The notes beneath the pieces were generated by a model, which was not told where the DNA came from, searched no databases, and worked only from the letters and a program-made list of their open reading frames with translations. Shown in pieces: positions 45,868-54,846 of a stretch of 64,000 bases of DNA. The position numbers and the translations under genes were made by a program. Each line of letters opens with the position of its first letter. Position 1 is the stretch's first letter. The DNA is from Laspinema sp963821735 (lineage in GTDB: Bacteria > Cyanobacteriota > Cyanobacteriia > Cyanobacteriales > Laspinemataceae). The stretch covers positions 1 through 64,000 of the forward strand of contig CAWGFK010000043.1 in NCBI GenBank assembly GCA_963821735.1. The letters are read 5' to 3'.

Positions 45868-46594
45868 AATCGCTTTTTCTCCCTTACACCCTATTATTGA
45901 ATTGAGCGAGATGCTATACTCTAAGATGCTGACGCTCGGTTTGAACGAACTCAGCGATCGCCTTTCATTTAACGGATTATATCACCTTCCCCTGGGTTTG
46001 GTTTCCCGGGGAAGCTTAAAAAATTTTGAAGATAGAAATCATCATACTATAATACGATACTCGATAAAATATTTCACCGCAGTATCTGGATTAACAATCT
46101 CGTTAATCTTTAGATGGGTTTGAAAAGAGTTAAAGATTAACTGCGAATGTTGTCACCGGAGTCCGGAGATCCAGGATGGGGAAGACTACCGGGTTTATTG
46201 ACATCATTGGTAACCATCAGCAACGGTCTAGGGGCTAGAAACCTAGTTTTTTGTCCCAAGGATTTAATCCTGTAGCGAAGCTTGAGGGTCGAGTCAGAAA
46301 CCCACCCAAAAGGCGATCGCGCCAGAGAACAAGTGATCCCCCATTCTCGACGGGGTGGGTCAATCTAGGAGTGGGGTACAGGAACGGTCAGACCCACCCA
46401 GTTTTTTGATAAAATTTTTGCTGGATCTCCACTCAATTTAAGCCAAAAACCCGGTGTTTGGTCCCGCATTTGTGGTGAATGAGCAGGAGGATGTCAAAAA
46501 GCCCCTTTCTCAGGGCCACCCCGGAAGGGAAGGGGCGATCGCCTCCAAAAAAATAGCCTCCATCCGACTGGAGGAGGCAAGTCTAACCGAAGAA
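45868..46594. other. Intergenic region of about 730 bp with a hairpin at its end
   Basis: Apart from the terminator for map at its right edge and HIP1 sites I see no gene. One open stretch at 45776-46123 on the plus strand overlaps the prenyltransferase start and shows no family features. Confidence 0.45.
46546..46578 (-). terminator. Terminator of map
   Basis: On the minus strand a stem GGAGG / CCTCC around AGTCGGAT, extended by flanking GCCTCC pairs, is followed by seven Ts. It stands 17 bp after the map stop. Confidence 0.75.
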
Positions 46595-47426
46595 CTATAC
46601 CTTGGTGCGATCGGTTAAAATCTCATAACCTTGGTCAGTCACCAACACCGTATGCTCGAACTGAGCAGACAAGGAATTATCCACCGTCACCGCTGTCCAT
46701 TTATCCGATAAAATCTTCGTGTGACGCGAACCTTGATTGACAATGGGTTCGATCGCCAAAGTCATCCCTGCACGCAGTTTCACATTCGGCATCTCCCGAG
46801 TCCGGAAATTAAACACCGAGGGTTCTTCATGAAGATTTCGACCCACACCATGACCCGTGAAATCTTCCACCACCGTAAACCCATTTGCCTTGACGCAATC
46901 CTCGATCGCACCGGCAATATCCAGCAAATAATTCCCCGCCTTGACTTGTTCAATCCCCTTATAAAGCGACTCTTCTGCCGCCCGAATCAAGTGTGCCGCC
47001 TCTGGAGAAGTTTGCCCACCCACGGCGATCGTAATGCAAGAATCCCCATGAAATCCTTCAAAATAAGCGCCGGTATCCACCTTGAGGACATCCCCGAGAC
47101 AGAGGACCTTCTTTTTATTGGGAATTCCATGCACCACTTCTTGATTAACGCTGGCGCAAATCGAAGCGGGAAAGCCATGATACCCTTTAAAACTGGGAGT
47201 GGCCCCCATTTCCCGGATGCGTTTTTCCGCATAAGCATCCAAATCAGCAGTGGTCATTCCGGGTTCAACGGTTTCAGAAATTTCTTTGAGGACCGTAGCG
47301 ACAATTTTTGATGCCTGACGCATGATATCGATTTCACGCTTCGACTTGCTTAATCCCTCGGCGTTGCTGTTTTTTGGGACGCGATTGACTGACGGGTTGA
47401 GGCAGTAGATTAGAAAGAATGTTCAT
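46595..47426 (-). CDS. map: Methionine aminopeptidase (N-terminal extension frameshifted)
   Basis: Removes the initiator Met from new proteins. Metal ligands and core are intact: FHGDSCITIAVGG and LKVDTGAYFEGFHG (two Asp), DFTGHGVGRNLHEEP (His), TLAIEPIVN (Glu), and QFEHTVLVTD (Glu). The intact frame opens at ATG 47323 (242 residues). The cyanobacterial form has about 35 residues more: ATG 47426 reads NILSNLLPQPVSQSRPKKQQ then RRGI, and SKSKREIDIMRQASK continues in the other frame. One base in the A-run of GGGATTAAGC (47351-47352 on the plus strand) explains it. Either start gives a working core. Confidence 0.93.
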
Positions 47427-47601
47427 CTATGGGATAACTAACTAGGATATGGACATCAATAAATAAGAGGAAGCGTTGCGCCAGTCGGCGATCGCCCTTG
47501 TGCATTTAGGACTCTTTATCTAAGTTAACAGATTATTCACCAATTCCCCAGAAGGTTATAGGGTAAAGGGTCACTCCAGACCCTTTACCAGGTCTAGTTA
47601 T

Positions 47602-48123
47602 TTATACTGATTGCGCTCCAGCAGAGATAGTAATTGTCCCCGTCATCCCCGCTTCTGTATGACCCGGGATGGTACAGCGCAACTGATAGGTCCCAGGTTT
47701 GAGGGGGGTTAAGATCCATTCCGCCTCAGCGGTAGGTTTCAGTTCAAGTTCGTGAATCGCCCCTTTAATTTCCACATTTCCCGCTTCGACTTTGCTCGTC
47801 CAACTGGCATCGGCAAAATCTTTAGCAGTGAAATAATGTTTTTGGGGACTGGGATTGTCCAGAACTAATTTATATTGCTTTCCGGCCACAAAATCGAGGT
47901 GACTGGGAAAAAACTTTAGCTCATTCGCCGGATTGCCTAAACTGATTTTAATTTCAGTCACGGATTGAGCCGCCAGAGTTGTGGGAGGAAGGGCATCCGC
48001 CAGAACCGGGGACCCCAACCCACTCAATCCGAGGGCCAGAGTTAGCACTAAGGAGAGCAGCGTTGGCAATAACAGACGCAGGAATAGTTTTAAAGGCGAT
48101 CGCAGGATGGGGAGGACTGTCAT
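47602..48123 (-). CDS. Secreted cupredoxin
   Basis: A 173-residue copper protein with a long signal peptide (LLLPTLLSLVLTLALGLSGL, cleavage near VLADA). The mature domain carries copper ligands in KHYFTAKDF (His) and YQLRCTIPGHTEAGM (Cys, His, Met), as in plastocyanin/azurin proteins, but the loops differ from PetE and an extra region (AGNVEIKGAIHELELKP) is present. It may be an electron carrier or a copper-handling protein in the periplasm or lumen. Confidence 0.87.
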   Translation of the reverse strand: MTVLPILRSPLKLFLRLLLPTLLSLVLTLALGLSGLGSPVLADALPPTTLAAQSVTEIKISLGNPANELKFFPSHLDFVAGKQYKLVLDNPSPQKHYFTAKDFADASWTSKVEAGNVEIKGAIHELELKPTAEAEWILTPLKPGTYQLRCTIPGHTEAGMTGTITISAGAQSV

Positions 48124-48176
48124 AGTTTTGAGGAAAATTGCGAACGTTTCCTTCCCGAATGTATCATCCCAGGGGA

Positions 48177-48245
48177 ATCCCTGGGGAGGATGGGGGAGAT
48201 GGGGAGATGGGGGAGATGGGGAGGATTGGGGAGATGGGGGAGATG
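48177..48245. repeat. GGGGAGAT-type microsatellite
   Basis: About eight imperfect copies of GGGGGAGATG(G) lie head to tail, 55 to 120 bp upstream of the cupredoxin start. Related GGGGAGAT runs are seen near 37920-37960 on the other strand (CCCCCATCTCC). Confidence 0.85.
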
Positions 48246-48246
48246 T

Positions 48247-48303
48247 TCGTAGTAACGACTTCAGTCGTTATCTTCCCTTGTTCGTAGTAACGACTTCAGT
48301 CGT
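48247..48303. repeat. AACGACTTCAGTCGTT palindromes, family E
   Basis: Two copies of GTTCGTAGTAACGACTTCAG followed by TCGTT lie in tandem; another is at 48558-48590 and further ones at 58130-58152 and 58341-58365. AACGACT/AGTCGTT is a 7-bp palindrome arm. These are dispersed repeats common in cyanobacteria. Confidence 0.8.
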
Positions 48304-48337
48304 TTCCGCGTTACTTGGCGATCGCCAAGTAATACCA

Positions 48338-48472
48338 AATCCGGAGTTCAAAAGTCGTTTTTGCTCTTTAGCCCGCGCAGGCGGGCTTTGTCCGTATAGC
48401 CCTAGGCTTTCCTTACGGAACGCTACGCGAACAGCCTGCGGGTTTTTACAGACCTTTGACAACCGGATTCCG
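48338..48472. repeat. Dispersed repeat, family C copy 2
   Basis: It shares ATCCGGAGTTCAAAAGTCG and TAGCCCGCGCAGGCGGGC with the copy at 10312, and has CCGGATTCCG at its end. The centre is longer and carries GGAACGCTACGCGAACAGC, another motif common in dispersed cyanobacterial repeats. Confidence 0.75.
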
Positions 48473-48655
48473 TATAACGCCCATGTCAGGCTCTGTCTCA
48501 AGTCTCTAAGCAGTTAGGGGTTAGACCCTGGGATTGCTCGTGTTATCGCGGATGCCATAACACGAGAGCAACGACTGAAGTCGTTACTACAAACAAGGAC
48601 AACAGCTTACGCACAAGTCACCAGAACCACTCTAATCTCCCCCATCTCCCAATCT

Positions 48656-49090
48656 CTAGGATTTTAAAACTCGAATAAATTCCAACGGGAGTCCATCAGT
48701 ATCCGCAATGAAGGCGACTTCGTAGAGCCGATCGCCGATTTGTTGCTGAGTGGGTTCTAGCAATACCTTCAAGGGGGACAAATCTGGATTGGTTTCTGTT
48801 GCTTCCAAAACCTGCTGTTGTAACTGCTCTAACCAACTGGGTAGATCTGGAGTGGAGTTGGTCAAATCAAAGGATAGATGATAATAGCCGGTGTAATGCT
48901 CATCTCCAAAGGCATCGGCAGCAGGGCGGGGTTCGGGAATTTGAATCAGTTCAATGCGGCCATTTAAACCTTCCATCCAACAGGCGAGGGTAATGCCTGC
49001 GGTAAATCGTTCGCAAACTGTAAATCCGAGGAGGGAATAAAAGGCGATCGCCCGATGAATATTCGCAGTGCGGATCGAAACGTGGTGCAT
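48656..49090 (-). CDS. VOC-fold (glyoxalase-like) protein
   Basis: A 144-residue protein with the vicinal-oxygen-chelate fold: MHHVSIRTANIHRAIAFYSL opens the first module, RIELIQIP has the Glu ligand, YYHLSFDL the second His, and GLPLEFIRV the last Glu. The set of metal ligands (His, Glu, His, Glu) is present. The reaction is unknown; it is near glyoxalase I-like proteins in length. The next gene upstream lies 20 bp away on the same strand. Confidence 0.87.
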   Translation of the reverse strand: MHHVSIRTANIHRAIAFYSLLGFTVCERFTAGITLACWMEGLNGRIELIQIPEPRPAADAFGDEHYTGYYHLSFDLTNSTPDLPSWLEQLQQQVLEATETNPDLSPLKVLLEPTQQQIGDRLYEVAFIADTDGLPLEFIRVLKS

Positions 49091-49110
49091 CTTCCCTGCT
49101 CTAAATGGAG

Positions 49111-49635
49111 TTACTCAAACAATCGGAAATAAGGATAGCGGATGGGAACCCCCGGTTCCTTTTCCAGCTCAAAATTAATCACTTCCCAACAGGGTTCCAC
49201 CTCCGCCTCGGGGCTGAATTCCACAGGTAACCCATAGAGTCGCAGTTTCGCCGAATCGGGCTGACCCCGCCAAGGAGAACTGCGTTCGAGATAGGACCCG
49301 ATTAGGTTCTGATAGCGTTGGGCGATAATGACTTGAGTTGCCCGATACCCTTGGGTGTAGAGGCGATCGAGGGCTTCATGGATTTCAAAGCGAATCCCAT
49401 CGGGATGGGTATGTTGCCGATACCACTCATTATTCCACTGACGCCAATGCCGTCCAGACTGGAGGTGAATCAGTTCCCCGGTGTTCGGGTTGGCTTCAAA
49501 TGCACCATGACGCTGACACAAATAAGTATCCGTCAGAGTCAGTGCCGGGATTGTCTGACGACAATGGGGACACTGAATCTCTGGGCCGAAGATAGGATAC
49601 TGCGAAGCTAAATTGATCATGCTATTGGGGGCCAA
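49111..49635 (-). CDS. TIGR02652-family protein with zinc-ribbon-like start
   Basis: A conserved cyanobacterial protein of 169-174 residues. It has CPHC and a later CQRHGAFEANP, a zinc-ribbon-like pair, then GELIHLQSGRHWRQWNNEW and a C-terminal VPIRYPYFRLFE. Start at 49635 or ATG 49620 (MINLASQYPIFG); the second is as likely. Function unknown. It may share a transcript with the VOC gene, 20 bp apart. Confidence 0.82.
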   Translation of the reverse strand: MAPNSMINLASQYPIFGPEIQCPHCRQTIPALTLTDTYLCQRHGAFEANPNTGELIHLQSGRHWRQWNNEWYRQHTHPDGIRFEIHEALDRLYTQGYRATQVIIAQRYQNLIGSYLERSSPWRGQPDSAKLRLYGLPVEFSPEAEVEPCWEVINFELEKEPGVPIRYPYFRLFE

Positions 49636-49695
49636 CTTGCTTGGGTTAGGTGCGCCAGGGATTTTGGCTTTATTATAGCTAGGGAGACCTGGGTA

Positions 49696-50298
49696 TTGCT
49701 TACAATTTATGGCGATTCCTTAAATAAGGCAAGCCAAATTGTGACAAATCTCAATCAACCTCTCAGGGTTTCCTCGAATTATTGGCCGGTACCGGATCTG
49801 TCTGCTGCGGCTTTTGTTGCTCCGAATGCGACGGTGATGGGCTGGGTGGAGGTGGGTCCCGGGGCGAGTATCTGGTACGGGGCGGTGGTGCGCGCTGATG
49901 TGGAAAAAATTATCATTGGCGCGAGTAGCAATATTCAAGATGGGGCCGTGTTGCATGGAGACCCCGGAAAACTGACGGTTTTAGAAGAGTTCGTGACGGT
50001 GGGCCATCGGGCGGTGGTGCATGGGGCCTATATTGAACGGGGCTGTTTGGTCGGGATTGGTGCGGTGGTGATGGATGGGGTGCGAGTAGGGACCGGGAGT
50101 ACGATCGGGGCTGGGGCAGTTGTCACGAAGGATGTTCCGCCTTATACCCTGGTGGTGGGCATTCCGGCTAAACCCCTGCGTACTGTGTCGGAAGCGGAAG
50201 CGGCTGAATTGATTGAACACGCAAGGCGCTATGAGAAGTTAGCGCTGGTTCATGCGGGTAAGGGGACGGATCTGGGCTTTAGGGTGGCGGATTCCTAG
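49696..50298 (+). CDS. Gamma-carbonic-anhydrase-like hexapeptide protein
   Basis: A left-handed beta-helix protein of the gamma-CA (YrdA/CaiE-like) family. Hexapeptide repeats run from FVAPNATVMGWVEVGPGASI through VTVGHRAVVHGAYIERGCLV to GAVVTKDVPPYTLVVGIPAK. The metal-binding His set (VTVGHRAVVHGA and LHGDPG) is present. Carbonic anhydrase activity is possible but not shown for all members. Starts: TTG 49696 or GTG 49741; the second removes 15 non-family residues and is likely. A terminator follows. Confidence 0.87.
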   Translation: MLTIYGDSLNKASQIVTNLNQPLRVSSNYWPVPDLSAAAFVAPNATVMGWVEVGPGASIWYGAVVRADVEKIIIGASSNIQDGAVLHGDPGKLTVLEEFVTVGHRAVVHGAYIERGCLVGIGAVVMDGVRVGTGSTIGAGAVVTKDVPPYTLVVGIPAKPLRTVSEAEAAELIEHARRYEKLALVHAGKGTDLGFRVADS

Positions 50299-50330
50299 GG
50301 CATCGGTGTCGGGAAACTCGGGAGTGTTGG

Positions 50331-50389
50331 AACCGTGAGGAAGGGCCTGGGGTCCATCCCTGAGTTTTAATGGGGTCTCACGGTTTTTT
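50331..50389 (+). terminator. Terminator after the gamma-CA-like gene
   Basis: A 9-bp stem, AACCGTGAG and CTCACGGTT, around a loop of about 37 bases is followed by a T-tract (TTTTTT). The loop can form a further small hairpin. Confidence 0.75.
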
Positions 50390-50503
50390 CTGGCACTTTG
50401 AGGAGAATCTATCAAAAGGGCTGTTCAAGTGAGCCAATTGATTGCAAAATGTCAGTAGAACTCGGAAAATAAGTTAAGAATTTAAAGAAAAGGGGAATTC
50501 ACT

Positions 50504-50629
50504 ATGGATTTTGACTGGCGCATACTTGTTGTTCTGTTCCCAATCATTGCTGCTGGAAGTTGGGCGCTGTTCAATGTTGCTAAAGTGGCGATCGCACAGA
50601 TCCAAAACTTTTTGAACAAACAAGCCTAA
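50504..50629 (+). CDS. psbY: Photosystem II protein PsbY
   Basis: A 41-residue protein too short for most gene finders. MDFDWRILVVLFPIIAAGSW then ALFNVAKVAIAQIQNFL matches PsbY: a charged start with DWR, one membrane helix with GSWA(L/I)FN, and a short polar C-terminus. PsbY is a peripheral small subunit of photosystem II in the thylakoid. AGGGGAA stands 7-13 bases before the ATG. It lies alone after a terminator. Confidence 0.9.
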   Translation: MDFDWRILVVLFPIIAAGSWALFNVAKVAIAQIQNFLNKQA

Positions 50630-50854
50630 TCAGTGTCACCCTGGTCCCAGGGGCGAATACTTCCCTCTTTCGGTGTCGTTTTTCCCTTGAGCTCGTGGGA
50701 GTCTTTCTGGAACTTGAAGAGGGGTTCATCGGTCATTTCGACCCAGCAGCTTGGACTGCCAATCACGCAAACGCAAACACAAAACGAATCTAAAAGCACC
50801 TGAACCGAGGCCACTGATCTCAGGTTTGGGGGCTTTTTTCTTGGGGCGATCGCC

Positions 50855-52426
50855 TTAAGCATCAGTCTGGGGGGTAGACTCGGGTAGCTGGATCGTAAAT
50901 GAAAAGGTACTCCCTTGACCCAGGGTACTTTCGGCCCAAATCCGTCCGCCATGCTGTTGGACAATTTTTTCACAAATGGCTAGACCTAAGCCGGTCCCTC
51001 CATGAGCGCGGGAGTCGGAACTATCCACCTGTTGAAAGCGCTCGAAAATCTTTTCTAACCGTTCTGGGGGAATGCCACGTCCGCAATCTTTGACCTGGAA
51101 CAGGATATGGGTGGATTGTACCGATGCTCTCAGCCAGACGGTGGAGCCTGGAGTGGAAAATTTGATGGCATTGCTCAGGAGATTGGTAAATACCTGGATG
51201 AGGCGATCGGCATCAGCCCATAAGATGACCTCCCCTGGCTCAACTACAATCGAAACCGATGCTTCTTCAGCGAGGGCTTGTATGGAATCTACCCCGCGTT
51301 GCATCAGTTCTCCGGCATGACAAGGCTGTTTGACGATCGCCACTTTTCCCGAGGCCATGCGTTCCATATCCAGAATATCGTTGAGCAGACGCAAGAGGCG
51401 ATCGGAGTTTTCTAAGGCAATGGTGAGCATTCGTTGGGATTTGTCCGGTTTATTCGCCAGGACTCCACTGGCTAAGAGTCCCAGGGAACCGCGAATTGAG
51501 GTGAGTGGGGTGCGAAGTTCATGGCTGACGATGGAGATAAACTCATCTTTCATCCGTTCGATTTCAATCCGCTCAGTGATGTCTTTGAAGGTTAAGACAA
51601 CTCCGACAATTTCCCCTTTTTGCCGCAGGGGGGCGCTGATATATTCCACGGGAAAACAGGTGCCGTCTTTCCGCCAAAAGACGCCATCGGTAATAAATTT
51701 GACGCTGCCTTGTTTGAGGGTTTCATCAATGGGAAATTCCCCGGACGGATTGGAGGGGTTAGGAGGATGGGTCATTCTGAGCAGGATTTGGACCGGATGA
51801 CCGATCGCCTCTGCGGGTCCATAACCCAACATTCTCTCAGCAGCAGGATTTAAAAAGGTGAGTTTCATCTGCTCATCCAATCCACAAATCCCTTCTCCGG
51901 CAGAGTTTAAGATTAACTCGTTCTGATGGCGCAACCAGGCTAGGGCTTGATCCGGGAGGGGATAATCCGCCGGTTGGGTGCCGATGCTGGAGGCATACAA
52001 ATCGGCTCGCAGTGCCATGTGAGCGAGGCGATCGCGAATGGTTTGCAGTTCGTTCCGATTGCTCACGGGCGATCGGGGTGCAGGGATGTCCTGGTTCGGC
52101 CAGTTCGGGAGGTCGTTACAAGGACAGGACATGGGGGGCATTCCTCTCGTTCTTAGGGGTTGGGGCATGGAACAGCGAGGGCAATCCACAATTTCCCATT
52201 CGGATGTCATCAGATCGGCGACGGTTTCCTCGGTTCCTGTTAGATAACAATGCCCTGACTCTGGCGCTTGCACCTCGAACCATAATTCTTCAAACTCCGG
52301 ACTGTAGGACTCGCCTGCAATGGTTTCTTTTGGCTTGCGGTGTAGCCCTCCGTTTTTCATCAAGACGCTTTTGCCTAATTGCAGCCAATGAGCAAGATAC
52401 GCTTTTACTTTAGATGGGGACGCCAT
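50855..52426 (-). CDS. PAS-domain hybrid-less sensor histidine kinase with Cys-rich N-terminus
   Basis: A 523-residue soluble kinase. Residues 60-103 contain five cysteines (C60, and CPRC at 82-85, CPC at 101-103) in a zinc-ribbon-like setting preceded by a YLTGTEE segment. A PAS domain follows (about 165-290, ILNSAGEGICGLDEQMKLTF), then HisKA with H302 in FISIVSHELRTPLTSIRGS, and HATPase with N (FTNLLSNAIKFS), G1 (VKDCGRGIPPE) and G2 (GGTGLGLAICEKI). No membrane helix. It likely senses a cytoplasmic signal; no response regulator is adjacent. The Cys region may bind zinc. Confidence 0.92.
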   Translation of the reverse strand: MASPSKVKAYLAHWLQLGKSVLMKNGGLHRKPKETIAGESYSPEFEELWFEVQAPESGHCYLTGTEETVADLMTSEWEIVDCPRCSMPQPLRTRGMPPMSCPCNDLPNWPNQDIPAPRSPVSNRNELQTIRDRLAHMALRADLYASSIGTQPADYPLPDQALAWLRHQNELILNSAGEGICGLDEQMKLTFLNPAAERMLGYGPAEAIGHPVQILLRMTHPPNPSNPSGEFPIDETLKQGSVKFITDGVFWRKDGTCFPVEYISAPLRQKGEIVGVVLTFKDITERIEIERMKDEFISIVSHELRTPLTSIRGSLGLLASGVLANKPDKSQRMLTIALENSDRLLRLLNDILDMERMASGKVAIVKQPCHAGELMQRGVDSIQALAEEASVSIVVEPGEVILWADADRLIQVFTNLLSNAIKFSTPGSTVWLRASVQSTHILFQVKDCGRGIPPERLEKIFERFQQVDSSDSRAHGGTGLGLAICEKIVQQHGGRIWAESTLGQGSTFSFTIQLPESTPQTDA

Positions 52427-52605
52427 AATTCCCTATAACCTTCCATTGTGGAGCCAGACCCTCTTCAGGGCTGCTTTTTTAATCAAATCTTAAGATTGGC
52501 AGTCTTCCGCCTATCCCCAGTTTAAGAAATTTTCGGGAATCCATGAGCGATTCATTGAGGGGCCTTGATTGGGCAACCCTTTCTGGGTGGTAACTGCAAA
52601 TCTGA

Positions 52606-52663
52606 GGAGTGCGAGCATCTTGCTCGCTATTTTTTAGAGTGCGAGCAAGATGCTTGCACTCTT
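52606..52663. repeat. Palindromic repeat, family B copy 3
   Basis: GGAGTGCGAGCATCTTGCTC then, after a TATTTTTTAG centre, GAGTGCGAGCAAGATGCTTG. It lies in the 370-bp space upstream of the histidine kinase. Confidence 0.8.
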
Positions 52664-52798
52664 GGGGGAAACGCTATAACCGCCTCCCCCAAACGATCCT
52701 GGGGATAAGAAAACTGGGCAATTCCAGGTTCAACTGTGCTATCAATCCCCGGAGTTAATTTCCTTTCCCTGGGCCAAATTTCCCGGTTCAGTTCCCAC

Positions 52799-54235
52799 TC
52801 ACTCCTGATGGTGAGCGCGAACTTTGTCACGGAGGCGTTGAGCGATCGCCTGAATGTAACTCATCCCTTCATCATCGGGTTCCATGTTACACCGTCGCCA
52901 GCGATTTCTAGCTATCAATAAGGCGGTGCGAAGTTCCTGGAAGGACTGCGGCAGAATCTGCTTTTTTTGGTACTCTTTTGCACAGCGATCGCCTATTTCT
53001 ATGCATTCCTCTACCGACTCCCAAGATTCATAGCCATTGAACGTTAAAGCAAAATGATTAAATAACTCCCATCGGGCATGAGTGGACGGAATATCAGATT
53101 CACTCAGTTGGGTATGCTCAATCGGTTTTAACAGTAAACGAACCAAGGGCAACCAGGTTTTTTCGATCCATTTTAAATCTGAGGCAGCCGTCACTCGTTC
53201 AAAAATCCAATGGGTCTCTATTAATCCCATTTCCATACCAATTTCCGCTTCTTTATTCGACGCATGAAAAATCAATGGGCATCGGGGGGGTTGCGTCGCT
53301 AAATAATCGACGACTTCTCGGCCATTCCCGGGGTCAAAAACTTTATCTTGACGGGTCCAAGTTGGACCTAAATTATAATCCAAGCTGATTAATAAGCATT
53401 TTTCTAAATGGACTTTTAACCAGGATAAAAGCTCAGGCGCATTATCAAAGAATAACACATATTCCTCTGGAAATATCTGTTCCAGGTGGTGGCGCATCAG
53501 GTCAATCCGCTTTTTACTATTCTCTAAAATCACAATACTTTTGGCTCGACTCAGCCGGTTAAATTGGGGGGTATTGCGCGACACCCAGGCCATTAATTCT
53601 AAAGAATTTTTGAAAAACCCGCAGGACCAACCGGGAAAGACTTCACCGAGGCGATCGCTGATTAAATTTTGGGCTTCTGGGGTATCATCTAAAACAATAA
53701 TCATCCGCGATGAGGGTGCAGTCTGAGGGTCGCGTTGATGAGGTTTATTTTTGATTCGGTCCTCAATACCAGTTGAGCTATTTTTACCCCTAGATTGGAT
53801 TAATCGTTTCAGGGTGTCGGCCCAATTTGAATCAATCCAATCCCCAGAATCCATTGCATCTAGGGAGTGATCGGGAATGACTCTTTCATAATGCCAATTG
53901 GCTCCTTTCAGCGCCATTTCCATGCCAATTTCGGCATCACTGTTTGAGGTATGGAGAATCACTGGACATTGCGGCAATTGTGTGATTAAATAATCTACCA
54001 CATCGCGCCCAATTCCCGGATCAAACAGTTGGCCGTTCCGTTCCCAACTCGGACCCAAATCATGATCGAGACTGAGCAAAAGGCACTCATGCAGGTGGCC
54101 TTTTAACCAGGCAATCGTATCCGGGGCATTATTAAAAAACATGGCCGAACAGTCAGGAAATGACTCCTTAAGACGCTTTTCCATTGCCTGAATGCGCCCG
54201 GGGTCATCTTCTAAAATTGCAATGATTTCATGCAT
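52799..54235 (-). CDS. Protein with repeated cREC-like receiver domains
   Basis: A 478-residue protein with two full copies of a receiver-like domain and a half copy between. Copy one (about 1-145) has IIAILEDDPGRIQAMEKRL, LLLSLDHDLGP and HTSNSDAEIGMEMAL. Copy two (about 232-370) has VILENSKKRIDLMRHHL, LLISLDYNLGP and HASNKEAEIGMEMGL. The middle (about 177-225) reads MIIVLDDTPEAQNLISDRL and stops before a phospho-site. The SLDHDLG form and the extra loop resemble the cyclic-phosphate-processing receiver (cREC) group rather than plain response regulators. The C-terminal about 100 residues are helical and unknown. No kinase or RNA-repair gene adjoins closely. Confidence 0.75.
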   Translation of the reverse strand: MHEIIAILEDDPGRIQAMEKRLKESFPDCSAMFFNNAPDTIAWLKGHLHECLLLSLDHDLGPSWERNGQLFDPGIGRDVVDYLITQLPQCPVILHTSNSDAEIGMEMALKGANWHYERVIPDHSLDAMDSGDWIDSNWADTLKRLIQSRGKNSSTGIEDRIKNKPHQRDPQTAPSSRMIIVLDDTPEAQNLISDRLGEVFPGWSCGFFKNSLELMAWVSRNTPQFNRLSRAKSIVILENSKKRIDLMRHHLEQIFPEEYVLFFDNAPELLSWLKVHLEKCLLISLDYNLGPTWTRQDKVFDPGNGREVVDYLATQPPRCPLIFHASNKEAEIGMEMGLIETHWIFERVTAASDLKWIEKTWLPLVRLLLKPIEHTQLSESDIPSTHARWELFNHFALTFNGYESWESVEECIEIGDRCAKEYQKKQILPQSFQELRTALLIARNRWRRCNMEPDDEGMSYIQAIAQRLRDKVRAHHQE

Positions 54236-54308
54236 CCCTACCCTCCCCTCAATTGATTTTCCATTATAGGGAGTATTCCCCCGTAGGGGGTTGAACCTAT
54301 CAGGAGCA

Positions 54309-54797
54309 TCACCCTCGATTGACTAGGGCCTCCCCACTCAGACGACAGATGCGCCAGTCGGGAAGAATTTCGGCCCCCAGACGACGATAAAAGGCGATCG
54401 CCGGTTCATTCCAATCCAATACCGACCATTCCATCCGTCCACAACCCTGTTCAACGGCCAATTTTGCCAGTTCCTCAATCAGGGATTTGCCAATCCCTCT
54501 GCCGCGATAGTCGGGCAGTACAAACAGGTCTTCTAAATATAGACCGGGCTGGGTTAGAAAGGTAGAATAATTATAGAAAAATAGGGCAAATCCTACAACG
54601 GTGCCAGAATGTTCCGCAATCAATGCTTCGGCATAGGGGCGATCGCCAAACAAATGCTCATGCAGTGCCTGGGGACTGCCGGTAACCGCATCGGATAACT
54701 TCTCATAAGCAGCAAGGGCGCAAATTAACTCAAAGAGTACCGCCACATCATCCGCAGTGGCAGCACGAATTCGGATTTCAGAAGAGGTTTTGGACAT
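54309..54797 (-). CDS. GNAT-family N-acetyltransferase
   Basis: A 162-residue acetyltransferase: IRIRAATADDVAVLFELICA, LYLEDLFVLPDYRGRGIGKS with the acetyl-CoA loop, and WSVLDWNEPAIAFYRRLGAE. LEDLFV and the WNxxAIxFYxxLGA block are those of diamine/thialysine acetyltransferases. The substrate might be a polyamine or a small amine. Start ATG 54797 preferred over 54821. Confidence 0.9.
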   Translation of the reverse strand: MSKTSSEIRIRAATADDVAVLFELICALAAYEKLSDAVTGSPQALHEHLFGDRPYAEALIAEHSGTVVGFALFFYNYSTFLTQPGLYLEDLFVLPDYRGRGIGKSLIEELAKLAVEQGCGRMEWSVLDWNEPAIAFYRRLGAEILPDWRICRLSGEALVNRG

Positions 54798-54846
54798 AAT
54801 CCCGGGAGAGTATTGTGGCATTATTATATCCCCCAGGGAAACTGAC

